Positions 1 to 10,575 of a stretch of DNA of 64,000 bases are shown here, in pieces (position 1 is the stretch's first letter; each line of letters begins with the position of its first letter). Source of the stretch: Gossypium raimondii (taxonomy: Eukaryota; Streptophyta; Magnoliopsida; Malvales; Malvaceae). The translations under genes were made by a program, and so were the position numbers. Under the pieces are notes generated by a model, which saw nothing but the letters and a program-made list of their open reading frames with translations, was not told where the DNA came from and did no database searches. The stretch is taken from positions 45,959,250 through 46,023,249 of the forward strand of contig NC_068577.1 of the NCBI RefSeq assembly GCF_025698545.1, given 5' to 3'.

Positions 1-1384
1 TATTTACAAGTCAAGTATGGTTTTAAAAAGGTTTTTGATAAGGTAATTTATGTTATATGAATGATTAATTAGATTTAAGTGGTAAGACCCTAAAGTCAAG
101 TGGTTTTAGAAAATTAGGTATCGGGACCTCATTTCTATAAACCAAGCCGTAAATATTTTTATAAATATTTACGAGTGTTATTAAGGTTGTTTTGAAGTTT
201 CAGTTAAGAAATTTTAATGTTTAGATAGTTAATTAATTAAAAAGGATAAAATCGTAAATGATGTAAAATTTGATCACTATTGGATTTGAGTGATTAAATG
301 GCTTAATGAATAAAGGTAAAGGGACTTTAATGGTAATTAAACCATTTAAGGAGTTAGTGGACAAATATGGACATGGATTTGGTGATTTATTAAATTATTA
401 ACTAAGGTTAAAATGGTAATTTGATAAATTAAATTAAAGTAAATTAAAACAAAAGGCTTAATTATTATCATTTTTGTGGTTTCTTCTTCAAAAATACCGA
501 ATATCCATGGAAAATTAAGCTAAGTTTCGGCCATGGTGATTTATTTATGCATGATAAGTAATTCTTACCTGCTTTAGTAATTTTTATGTTTTTGAGATCG
601 TTGCAATTAGGTTCAGTTAGCCCGTACCTTCGTTTTTGAAACTGTTAAAGATTTTGAATTTTCCATTGATGAATATTTGTGATTTTAGATGTTAAATGAT
701 GAATTTGAGGTATTAGTTATTATTTATAAGTATTTTGTTAAGTAATTTTGATGAATTTAACGATTAGGGATTAAATTATTGAAATAGTAAAAATACAATG
801 ACTTGATGTGAAATTTTTACAAATATGGGCTGTATTGGAAGCTATGAACATTCAGTTGGCATGAGTTTTCAATAAAAATGGTTAATTTGCATGTTTTAGG
901 CTCAAGGACTAAATTGAATAAAAGTAAATGTTAAGGGCAATTATGTAAAAATGTAAAAGACTAAATTGCATAAAATAAATTAGTTTTTCTGTCTAAATTA
1001 ATTAATTTAATGAAATTATTAATTTAGATCAAGAACGAGTAAAAAATTGATAAGAGAAAATTACCAAATAGCCCCTATACTTTGTCATTTCTGCAATTTA
1101 GCCAGGTAAGTTCGTATGAACTATAATCACTTAAATGTTGATTAAATTTAATGTTTAATGTGTTTTTCTAATGTAAATGATTCAATATATATATGTTATT
1201 ATGCAAATTTATTATGTAAAGAAACGATGGAAATCCAACGACGTTTCGACGATTATCGAGCCTTGTTTGAACCTTAAGAATTCATAGGACACAAATGACA
1301 TGTCATTAGGGTTTTCATGTTTCGGGTGATGGTCTTAAATGTCCTACTGATGGCTGAGCTTATAATAGCTCGTTTTTTTAGTGG
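1..1384 (+). mobile_element. LTR A, first segment (Gypsy-type LTR, interrupted)
   Basis: This is non-coding LTR sequence in plus orientation. Positions 1-290 are closely similar to 1446-1735, and 840-1060 are closely similar to 16493-16700, so it is one copy of a repeat whose second copy (LTR B) starts at about 1385. The first bases of the LTR probably lie left of the window. The same LTR seems to resume at 19430, 23212 and 26251 and to end at 26322. No coding remains are visible. Confidence 0.6.
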
Positions 1385-1735
1385 TGTAAAAAATAGTGGT
1401 TTCGGTGCCACCAAATCCGACGAGTAAGTTCATAAATATTATTATTTAATATTTACTAGTCAAATATGATTTTAAAAAGGTTTTTGATTTGGTAATTTAT
1501 GTTTTATAATGATTTATTAAGTACAAGTGGTAAGACCCTAATGTCAAGTAGTTTTAAAAAATGAGATATCGGGACTTCATTTCTATAAACCGAGTGTATA
1601 AAAATATTTACAGAGTGTTATTAAGGTGGTAGTAAAGTTTCGTTGAAAAATTTTAACATTTCGATAGTTAATTAATTAAAAGGACTAAATCGTAAAATAT
1701 GTAAATTTAGTCACTATTTGATTTGAGTGATTACT
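1385..1735 (+). mobile_element. LTR B, left segment
   Basis: The sequence starts with TGTAAAAAATAGTGG, a shortened version of the TGTAACA...ATAGTGGTTT start seen in LTRs C and D. It then follows 1-290 closely. It breaks off at 1735 and the LTR resumes at 16493. Compared with LTR A, about 555 bp between the two parts of B are missing, so the later insertion came with a deletion. The flank GTGGT (1381-1385) resembles GAGGT at 19430-19434, after the presumed end of B. Confidence 0.55.
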
Positions 1736-2471
1736 TGAAATAAATAAATAAAACAAAACATCCACATATAATACGTTATGTCAAACCAATATATTTATTC
1801 ACAAAAGTCCAATAACTTATCAATTAACAACCACACCATCACATATTCATGCTATTATATCAAATAATTTGCCATGACATTTAAATTTCTCAAATATATG
1901 AGTCATAACCGAATGCATGTAGTATTAAAGCGATAGATATGTCATGCTTAAATAGCCAACAAATTTCATGTAATTTATACACATTTAATCATATCATTTA
2001 ACATATTCAAACCTAATATTCATCCAATTCACGTGTATATATATATATATATATCATTATTTAACCATTTAAATACATATCATGTTTGAAAATATAATTT
2101 CTTTAGACTTAGACTTATAACAACCTATAAGGCCGAACATGCATAGGTGATTACTCATCCATTAACTTATCTATTAACTCGTCACTTTACTCATATTTTC
2201 TTTTAAGCCTTAGCTTAATACAAACATTCCTTAGTAGAGCATATTAACCATATCACATCCATGATACAGCTTAATCGGAATCTTACACAAACGTTGTCCA
2301 TAGCAACTATAATTCACAAATTAGTTCCTCAAAGCCAAAATGATATAATTCGAACCTAAAACAAACCTATACACTTTCAAACGTATGATAAATATCATAA
2401 CTACATACAACAAATCTCAACCATAAATATCACTCACATCTATGAACCATACAAGTTGCATCATCAACTAT
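1736..2471 (-). mobile_element. Outer part of the 3' LTR of the minus-strand Gypsy element
   Basis: AT-rich non-coding DNA between the break in LTR B and the CACTA insertion. It reads straight on into 8918 if the CACTA element is removed. It is assigned to the 3' LTR of the minus-strand Gypsy element because no other element boundary is visible between here and the LTR at 9529-10555. No TG/CA terminus or 5-bp target duplication is found at 1736, so the outer end is probably truncated. Confidence 0.4.
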
Positions 2472-2486
2472 CACTACACCAAAACA

Positions 2487-2830
2487 GGCTTTTAGCGGCG
2501 TTTTTTTGGGCCTTTAAGTGCCGCTAAAAGTATTTGCGACGCATGTAAAATGCCACTATTGACAATGTCGCTAAATTTTGCGGCATTTTTAGAAATAAGT
2601 GCTGCTAAAAGTCATGACCTTTAGCGGCGCTTTTCCCATAAACACCGCTAAAGATCATGACCTTTAGCGACGCTTTTCCCACAAACGTTGCTATAGATCA
2701 CGACTTTTAGCGGCGCTTTTGCCACAAACGCCGCTATAGATCATGAGTTTTAGCGGCGCTTCTTTCACAAACGCCGCTATAAAGAACGACTTTTACCGGC
2801 GCTTTTTCACAAACGCCGCTAAAAACATGA
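2487..2830. repeat. Left subterminal repeats of the CACTA element
   Basis: About six imperfect units of roughly 50-60 bp, each with a TTTAGCGGCGCTTTT core and an inverted ACGCCGCTA partner, so that each unit can fold as a hairpin. In CACTA elements such arrays are the binding sites for the TNPA-type transposition protein. Confidence 0.85.
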
Positions 2831-3217
2831 CTTTTAAAAAATATATTTTAATTAAATAATATTTATCTCTATGATAAATATTATATTAGGTTTTATTTTT
2901 GAAATTTAAACTTTAAACTTTAAGGATAAAAAATATTAATTAAATTAAATTTTCTATTAAAGTTTTAACTTTAAAGCTAAATATAAAAATTAATAAATTT
3001 AAATTTAGAATTAAAATATTATGTTTAAATAAATGAGCAATCTACCTCACAACTCATCTGATCTATATTAACTCGGCCAAATATAAAAGGAGCTACAAAA
3101 CACGTAATAATTAACAATCATGGTTAAAGAAGCTAGTACACAAGGTAGCTACAAAACCCTATTTCAATAACACCAAATTCAAGTTCAAACTAATATAAAA
3201 GACCATGGAATGCAACA

Positions 3218-4242
3218 TTAAATAACACTCCACTTGAAGTTGTGGACAAGGCGCTTGTTGTCTTTTGTAGGTACAAAAGCTGATTTCAGTATATTTGTCG
3301 AGTCAAAGAGTCTGTAAGAAATCTGCAAGCAAGAAAAAAAATGTCAGGGCACGACTAATGAGAGATACTTTCAGTTCCCAAAGATGACACCGTTTTACTT
3401 ACTGCAAGGTATATGGAAGTCGTAAGCATGAAATTCAACATTGGGTAATCTGGGATCAGAGAAAGGAGCAGCTTAGGCTGACCATCTGGAACCCCGGATC
3501 TGCACATTGATCGGATATTGAGTTAAAAATTCATATGCTATGATTTAGAGGTTTGAATTCGGATCAACTCCTAGCGAGCGGTTGAAGCACCAAGAATTCT
3601 CATGTTGTCAACTTCAGCTTACCTTAGCCAGATGTGAATCTGCGAGATATAGGTCTCCAGTGTAATCTTTCCAAGCCATCTGGAAATGAAAGACATATAT
3701 TAGCTCCACCTTATTGGTCATTGGAAAACAAAAGAATAAAACAAGAGACGATTAACGGTTACTTACGCAAAAAGGGTTAAACTGTAGCTTCGGAAGGATT
3801 GAGTAACATTTCTTAAACATATATAAACACTGGTGAAAACAAGGAACAAAAATTTATCGGTAAAAGCCAAAATGTTCAGATATGTCAAAATACCAAGTGC
3901 CCCATAAACCATAAGAGTGAATAGAGTATGCATGGGGCATATATAGTACAACATATAACTATTATTGAGGACAACACAGCAAAAAAAAACCAAGAAATTG
4001 AGCCGCCACATCATCTGTTCAATCAAAACACTCAATGTTGGAACTTGGAACATGGAGTAGTTTACATGATCTTTACTTTAGGGAACTCATACCTGTGCAA
4101 ACCTTGCAAGACTGAAATCTTTGCGCACATAATAATATGAGAAGTTCCCAAATCCAGTCATCCAAACATAAGCAGCAATGAAAATTCGGATAGCATTATA
4201 AATCTCTGATGCTGCAAAGTAATGGTACATAAAAAATAAGAC
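3218..4242 (-). pseudogene. RWA: Captured C-terminal fragment of a REDUCED WALL ACETYLATION (RWA/CAS1-domain) gene
   Basis: Six minus-strand exons with intact splice borders encode pieces of the polytopic Golgi O-acetyl-donor protein RWA: 4242-4093 (includes [14 protein letters not shown] and FSLARFAQ), 4014-3894 (MMWRLNF..., [19 protein letters not shown]), 3829-3767 ([20 protein letters not shown]), 3679-3623 (WLGKITLETYISQIHIW), 3499-3403 ([21 protein letters not shown]) and about 3322-3240 ([12 protein letters not shown]). In intact RWA the segment between the second and third of these exons is longer by roughly 100 residues (a recalled figure), so internal exons are missing, and the N-terminal half is absent. 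After the last exon the frame runs into unrelated sequence and stops near 3218. It lies wholly inside the CACTA element. The order and sequence match the family well; the function is presumably lost. Confidence 0.85.
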
Positions 4243-4918
4243 CTGCAAAATAAATGGGGGAAAAGTAAGCACAAGACTATCTTTAATCATTGTTTAGCAA
4301 TGCTGGAACAGTTTGCGTGTAAGCAGCATTGGCCACAAGTGTTTGCACTTCCTATGCAATCCAACACATTCTATTATTACAAGTAAATGAAGATCTTTCA
4401 AGAAGAAGATTTTGCAGGTTTATTGCATCATTTCAAAGAATTACAAACCTGCATCCAACCTTTCCACTCCTCAGTTTGATGTTTGTTCAAATAAAGTATA
4501 GATTTCCCTGAAAATGGTGACTTATCATGGTGTATCTTGAATGAAGTTATTGCCGAAACTATGATGAGAAGAAAGTAGAGGAACAAGAAAAGAGATCCTC
4601 ATAGTTAAGACAATATTCTTAGGGCCCAGGGAGCAGTACAGACAGAACATTCTATGGCCAAAGAGATTCTCATAGATGATTTTAAATGCACAAATATGAT
4701 GTCTAAGAATTAAAAAGAACAAAAGCACATTAACAGATCAGTTTAGTCACACTTGCTGCAGTCAATGCCAAAACTAATAATTGAACATTTACACCAGTAT
4801 ATCAAAACTAATAATTTGCAGACCAATTTTTCATACACAGTAAATCACGTGATACAAGAAAATAAAAAATAGAAGAAATAATGGAAGAAATGCATCATTA
4901 AAGAAGTAAGGAGCTTAC

Positions 4919-5321
4919 TTGCATCCACCAACACCTCAATGCAACATCACGTACAGTTTTATCAGGCAAGGTAGCTGCAAACTTTATGTACTTCATAATA
5001 CTTGGTTCATCTTTATACCTATATACACATACATTAAAGTAAAAGCCAGCACTTAATCTCATCTCAAAAAGAAGACATACCTAATAAATACCTCATTAAA
5101 AACAGTTATACCATAAAACGTATCAGCAAAAGCACACATTAGAGAATCTATTACTTAATATTAACTACGTTCACCTGGACTAGGTTTCGTATATTAGTAG
5201 CACAAATTAGAAGACCTGCATATACAGTAAGAAAAGAAATAATTATTACATACTTTTCAAGGCTGTCCTCCAATATATACTGTTCGTCAATAGACCACTC
5301 GACAGCAAACCCTGCCTCATG
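4919..5321 (-). pseudogene. Captured fragment of a DUF3755-family gene
   Basis: Two minus-strand exons (about 5321-5254 and 5018-4919) join in frame across a GT..AG intron. They read AGFAVEWSIDEQYILED and then DEPSIMKYIKFAATLPDKTV and RDVALRCWWM. This matches the conserved core of plant DUF3755 proteins, as recalled from the family: an EWS.DEQ...L..GL..Y...P...KYIKIAATLPDKTVRDVALRCRWM region. The arginine usual in RCRWM is tryptophan here. Only the core is present. It lies directly upstream of, and on the same strand as, the RWA fragment, so a read-through transcript could be chimeric. Confidence 0.75.
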
Positions 5322-5668
5322 CTTTTGCCGATTTCACCCAAAATCCACTTTACCCATAAACTCAGACCAAATTCAAATATAAAAAAACTTCCTTACTTCC
5401 ACCTCATTATCTCATGCTCGCACATCAAAAAAACTTTATTCATTTCAGTTGCTCAAAAACTTACAGTTGCATAAGGAGAACAATACCAAAAACAGTAACA
5501 AAAATGTCATATAATCTCTGAAATTCAACCCCGATATTGAATCTAGAAAATAAAAGAAAGCCATCAATTTGAACTAAAACAAAAAAGAACCCAAGGTTGA
5601 AAAACAACACCAATAAACAATAAACAAAAGGAAAGGAGAGGAGTGAAGAGGGTAGGAGGCAAAATTAC

Positions 5669-5845
5669 CTTGTGGAGGGCAACTTTTCTAAAATCCCTAA
5701 TTGGTTTTGCCTTTTTCTGGTCAAAGCTTACCCATGAGATACCATCAGAAAGAGATGCTTCTGCTCTTGCTTGTCTAAGTGAAGCTTCCCGGTCTAACAT
5801 CTCTTCTCGGATCTTAGCTTCTCTTATGACTTTCAAGTCTTTTTC
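5669..5845 (-). pseudogene. Captured exon of an unidentified host gene
   Basis: A 59-codon open exon with an acceptor (TTCTAG) before 5845 and a GTAATT donor at 5668. It encodes a charged helix-prone stretch (VIREAKIREEMLDREASLRQ) followed by DGISWVSFDQKKAKPIRDFR. The exon is in phase 0 at both ends. It is not part of RWA or DUF3755 as I know those families, and I could not name the donor gene. It is the most upstream recognisable piece of the same-strand series of captured exons. Confidence 0.5.
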
Positions 5846-5869
5846 CTAGAACACAAAAGCATGAAACAA

Positions 5870-6610
5870 ATTACAGCAACCAAACACAAAAATACAATTG
5901 TATATATGACAATTTTAATAATATTATTATTATTTTGAGATTCGATTTAGCTAGATTTTCGCTTTTGTGTCCTGCACTTAAAAAAGCCACTAACAATATT
6001 TACGTTTTGCAACATATGCTAAGAAACAATAACAAATAAACATGAAATTATGATATTTTCTGCTGCAGATTAGCTAGAGGAATGGTCAAAGACATTCAAA
6101 CGAATAAAAATAAGGGAAACCAAATTGGAAATTTGAGTATACTTTAATAATAAATTTTGACAAAAAAAAATACCAAAGTAAGAAAACAGGTATACTTTAG
6201 AAGTTAAACCGTGAATTAAACTAATAAACCGTGAACTAGAATCCCCACAAATGGAGTACAAACCCTAACATGCATAACTTTTTCTACAAAATTATCGACC
6301 TTAAAACATTTAAGCAAAAAAGAAAAAAAAAGATTAACCATCGATAAGAAAAAATCTCAAATTTGACTGAAAGAAAACCCTAAATGTAGATCGATTATTG
6401 AGGGAAAAAGGGTTACCTTTAACACAAAAATTTCGCAGCTTTGATAACAGAGTGTAGATCGATTCAACTCTTGCTTTGTTTCTTTTGATTTCTGAGTTCT
6501 CCTCTGATTTTTTTTCTTTGTATTTTTTTCTTTTCCTTTCGATTCTCTGCTCTGCTTTCCTGTATTTTTTTCTTTTCCTTCTTTCTCAGATACTAAATCG
6601 ATAGACTTAA
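5870..6610. other. CACTA interior, no gene recognised
   Basis: AT-rich sequence with a pyrimidine/purine-skewed stretch at 6470-6600. A minus-strand open frame (6692-6357) is Lys/Glu/Ser-rich and low in complexity; it could be the 5' leader of a captured or chimeric transcript, but nothing supports a protein. Confidence 0.3.
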
Positions 6611-6613
6611 ACT

Positions 6614-7160
6614 GATGTTTAACATCGTGTAAAGAAACGGCACCGATTAGAGAAATTATACAGAGTTGCGGCGTTTTTGCCATTGCTTCCATAATTGCGC
6701 CGTTTTCAACAAAAAAGCCAGTACAGAATTAAATTCTGAAACAGCGCCATTTTAAGAACCTTCAATATATGTTTGCAGCGTTTTCAGTAAAAATGTCACT
6801 AAAAATTAACTTACTGAATAGAAACGGCGCCATTTTAAGAAATTTTAATCCATAGTTTCGGCGTTTTTCGCAAAAACGCCACTAAAATTTAAAGTCCTGA
6901 AGTGAAATGGTGACGTTTTCAAAAACATTAAATACATCCTTGCGATGTTTTCAGGATAAACGCCACTAAAAGATTACACTCATCTAGTGAAACGGGGCCG
7001 TTTTGATAAATTATAATACATATTTATGGCATTTTCCCAAAAAACGCCACAAATTAAATTAAATTCCTAAATGGATATGACGCCGTTTTGAAAAATTTTA
7101 GTACATAGTTGCAGCATTTTTACCCAAACGCCGCTAATGTTTTGTATTTCTTATAATGTG
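6614..7160. repeat. Second subterminal-type repeat array inside the CACTA element
   Basis: Six or so units of about 75-90 bp, alternating a GAAACGGCGCC-type core with an inverted ACGCCACTAAAA partner. Their wording differs from the outer TAGCGGCG arrays. The array finishes with CGCCGCTAATGTTTTGTATT and then TTCTTATAATGTG. Reversed, that is CACATTATAAGAAATAC, close to a CACTA terminus. This may be the right end of an older CACTA element nested inside the outer one. Confidence 0.5.
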
Positions 7161-7459
7161 GTCCTATATATCCAAAATAAATAATTATACCTAAATATTC
7201 ATATATCAATCTATTACTTTTTTAACTTATTTATTAATTCTGTTTAAACTAATATTTAAATATATCAAATGGTTTAGATTAAATTTTTTAAATATAAAAG
7301 CATTAATTAATAGTATAAAATTTTATCATTTAACAAATCTCAAGTACTAAACACTTAATTAACCTTAAATCCTAAATTAACCATTCAATATATATAAAGT
7401 CTATCTATTACATATCTCTTAAATAATTTAAACTATACTCATAATTTCAATATATTCAA

Positions 7460-7633
7460 TTTATTATTATCCCTTTTACAATTATATAAGAACAGATTTA
7501 AAATATAAATTAAAAAACTAATTAATCTAAACCTAAAACCCTAACTTGACCGTCAATCCTTAAACCTTAAATCATATTCTTAACCCTTAATTTCTAACCC
7601 CTAAACCTTAAATCCCAACCTTTAAACCGTAAA

Positions 7634-7667
<34 letters not shown>

Positions 7668-8330
7668 ATCCATACTCCATAAACCTTAAAATAGTAACTC
7701 CTAAACCGGCCTTAAATATTAAATTAATCAAATACCCTAAACCAAAAACCCTAAACAAATTTATTATTATCTCTTTTATAATTATATAATAAAATATTTA
7801 AAGTATAAATTAAAAAAACAAATTAATCTAAACCTAAAACCCTAACCTGACCCCTGAATCCCTAAACCTAAATCATATTCTTAACCCCTAATGTCTAACC
7901 CCAAATCCCAAACCCTTAAATCCCAACCCTTTATACCATAATCCCTAAATCCATATCACCTAAACCTTAAAATAGTAACTCCTATACTGGCTTTAAATCT
8001 TAAATTAATCATATATCCTAAACCAAAAACCCTAAACAAATTTATTATTATCTCTTTTACAATTATATAAGAACATATTTAAAATAGAAATTAAAAAAAC
8101 TAATTAATTTAAACCCAAAACCCTAACTCGACCCCTGAATTCCTAACTCTTAAACCTAACGTCTAACCCCTAACCCCTAAACATTAAATCTCAACTCTTA
8201 AACCATAATCCCTAAATCCATATATATATACTCCCTAAATTTAATTAACCTTAAAACAGTAACTCTTAAACTGGCCTTAAATCTTAAATTAATAATCATA
8301 TACCCTAAACCAAAAATAAATTTAATTTTA
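7460..8330. repeat. Three tandem units of about 280-300 bp rich in CCCTAAA-like words
   Basis: The phrase TTTATTATTATCTCTTTTA followed by CAATTATATAA recurs near 7461, 7761 and 8041. Each copy is followed by long runs of degenerate AACCCTAAA/ACCCCTAAA words. These resemble the plant telomere repeat, but the spacing is irregular and many words are mutated. The array lies in the right arm of the CACTA element. Confidence 0.6.
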
Positions 8331-8374
8331 ATTAATATAAATAAACAAATTACATAATAAATAGACAGATAAAA

Positions 8375-8895
8375 TTATTTTTGCGGCGCTTTTTTAAAAA
8401 TGTCACTAAAGATCGAGCATTAGCGGCGCTTTCTCAAAAACGCCGCTAAAAATAGAGCATTCACGACGCTTTTTCAAAAACGCCGCTAATTCCCGAGCAT
8501 TAGCGGCACTTTTTTAAAAACGACGCTAAAGCACGAAGCATTAGCAGTGTTTTTTAAAAATGCCGCTAAATCACGGAGCATTAGCGGCGCTTTTTTAAAT
8601 ACGCCGCCAAAGCCCTGAACATTAGCGGCGCTTTTTCAAAAACGCCGCTAAATCCTTGATCATTAGCGGCGCTTTTTCAAAAAACGTCGCTAAATCCCCG
8701 AAAGGTTAGAAAGTGGCACCGTTGGGCTTAGATTTTTTGCGGTGCTTTTTGGAAAAACGCCGCTAGTGCTCATTTCTAGCGGCGTTTACCAAAAAGCGCC
8801 GCTAATTTTCGATCTTTAGCGGCGTTTTTCAAAAAGCTTTGCTAATGCTCGATTTTTAGCGGCATTTTTATCCAAACGCCGCTAAAAATGCTGCT
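8375..8895. repeat. Right subterminal repeats of the CACTA element
   Basis: About nine units of roughly 55 bp with GCATTAGCGGCGCTTTTT and the inverted partner AAAACGCCGCTAAA, running to the right terminus. The inner units keep the word order GAGCATTAGCGG; the outer two or three are reversed (TAGCGGCGTTTTT). Confidence 0.85.
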
Positions 8896-8917
8896 AAAAA
8901 CCTATTTTGCTGTAGTG

Positions 8918-10555
8918 TATGAAATAATATTCAATTCATGAACCTATTCCTAAGCCAAATAAGCTTAACCAAAGCATCATCTAAATCCAATATGTCAAAA
9001 GCAAGAGTACTAAACTTTACCCATCAAACATATTTGACTGAGACGAATATATACATTACCTAAATCTATTTAACCATGCACATGATACATAAGCATATCC
9101 TCCATATTGTCCATTAGACTATATGTATCAAAGTCAAATTCAAACAAAAAGAGATAAGCCATTTTCGCATGGCTTTTAAATACACATACACATTGGTTCC
9201 AAAATCAACATTTTAACTATGCTATACATGTTGTACATTTGAAAACAATTTAGCAAAGTACCAAAAGAAAATGTCGATAGTGTGATGGGCTTAGCTGACG
9301 ATCCTCGAATACGTAGCGATCACCAAAATAAACTCTACAATTTAACTTGATATCTTGAATAATATTTAACCAATTCATACTACTAAATCATCTTACCTTT
9401 AGCTTACCATATCATAAGATAATTATTCACTTAATACTATGATTTAACTAAAATCAATATAATTACACAACCATAAGCATTTCTTCAAATTTAAATACAA
9501 GGCCAAATACATTATGCATTTCATCATCATGTAATATAAAGAATCATCTTATATATATATGATTCCAAATATAATCAACGCATAGGTTTAATACTTACAA
9601 AGCTTAACCTTAAACACAACCATAATGGTTATTACTTAAGAACTCCAAGAACACATAAATGGGCAAATTACATTTTTACCCCTAATATTTCACATTTTCA
9701 CAATTTAGCCCTTTTTGCTCAAAACACAAAATACACAAAATTTGTATACACTTCTTAAGGGCCGAATATTCCTAGTGTCCATACAAGCCCATATATTTCA
9801 TTCATTTCACATTTTAGTCCCTTAAAAATTTATTTTTACAATTTAACCCTAATTACTCAAATTCATCAAAAATTCAAAGACAAAGCATGTTAATCTTTCA
9901 CATATCTTTCATATTTCATCATCAACTATCACAAAGCTCAAGCATTCGTTAATTTCATTTCTCAAAATCATCTACAATTCACAAAATTAAGACATGGCTT
10001 TTGAAGTATTCAAAGCAACGATCTCAAAAACGTAAAAATTATCAAAAACCGAACAAAAACTAACCTTGAATTAAGCTTCAAATTGACCGAATATTGCTTG
10101 GCTTATTTTGTTTTTCTTTTGCATGCATTCGGCTAAGAAAGATGATAATAACCTTTATTTTTTTATGTTTTTATCTAACATATATTATAATGTATTTTTA
10201 ATTTACAAATTTAACCTTATATAAATAAATATAACATCTATATATTTTAAGGTTAACATTGTCCTTAGCCGTCCACTAATATTAGCTATGGCATAATTTC
10301 AACATAAGTGCATCATATTATAAAGACAAGTTCAATTAGGCAATCACACATTTATCTATCAAATTTTCATTTTACGCGATTAAACCCATTTTTCAAATTA
10401 AGCACTCAAACAATAAAATTAATTTACGAAACTTTCACACATGTCAATTCACACATAATAAACACAAAATAAAAATATTAAATATTTTTTTTTCAAATTC
10501 GAATGTGTGGTCCCGAAACCACTGTTCCGATTAGGGTCAAAATTGGGCTGTTACA
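8918..10555 (-). mobile_element. 3' LTR of the minus-strand Gypsy element
   Basis: On the minus strand the LTR begins TGTAACAGCCCAATTTTGAC at 10555. Positions 9650-10555 are nearly identical to 15597-16492, and 9529-9650 match 14976-15100, so this is the partner of the 5' LTR. It lacks about 490 bp (15105-15595) that the 5' LTR has. The CACTA element sits inside its outer portion. A purine-rich tract lies just inside (10556-10575). Confidence 0.85.
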
Positions 10556-10575
10556 ACTCTCCCCCCTTAAGGATT
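10556..10575 (-). other. Polypurine tract of the minus-strand Gypsy element
   Basis: On the minus strand the sequence next to the 3' LTR reads CCTTAAGGGGGGAGAGT. A purine-rich tract directly before the LTR start is where plus-strand DNA synthesis is primed in LTR retrotransposons. Confidence 0.7.

Larger units (their letters stand above)
2472..8917. mobile_element. CACTA DNA transposon carrying captured gene fragments
   Basis: The left end begins CACTACACCAAAACAGGC. The right end, read on the minus strand, begins CACTACAGCAAAATAGG. Both are followed by TTTTTAGC-type sequence. The element is flanked by the 3-bp target duplication TAT (2469-2471 and 8918-8920), typical of the CACTA superfamily. 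Dense subterminal TAGCGGCG/CGCCGCTA repeats occupy both ends. No transposase (TNPD/TNPA) reading frame is seen in the 6.4 kb, so the element is non-autonomous. The interior holds minus-strand exons from host genes. Confidence 0.9.

Noticed and set aside
7460..8330. Interstitial telomere from a chromosome fusion
   Set aside because: The CCCTAAA words are degenerate, broken up and part of a long repeat unit inside a CACTA transposon.
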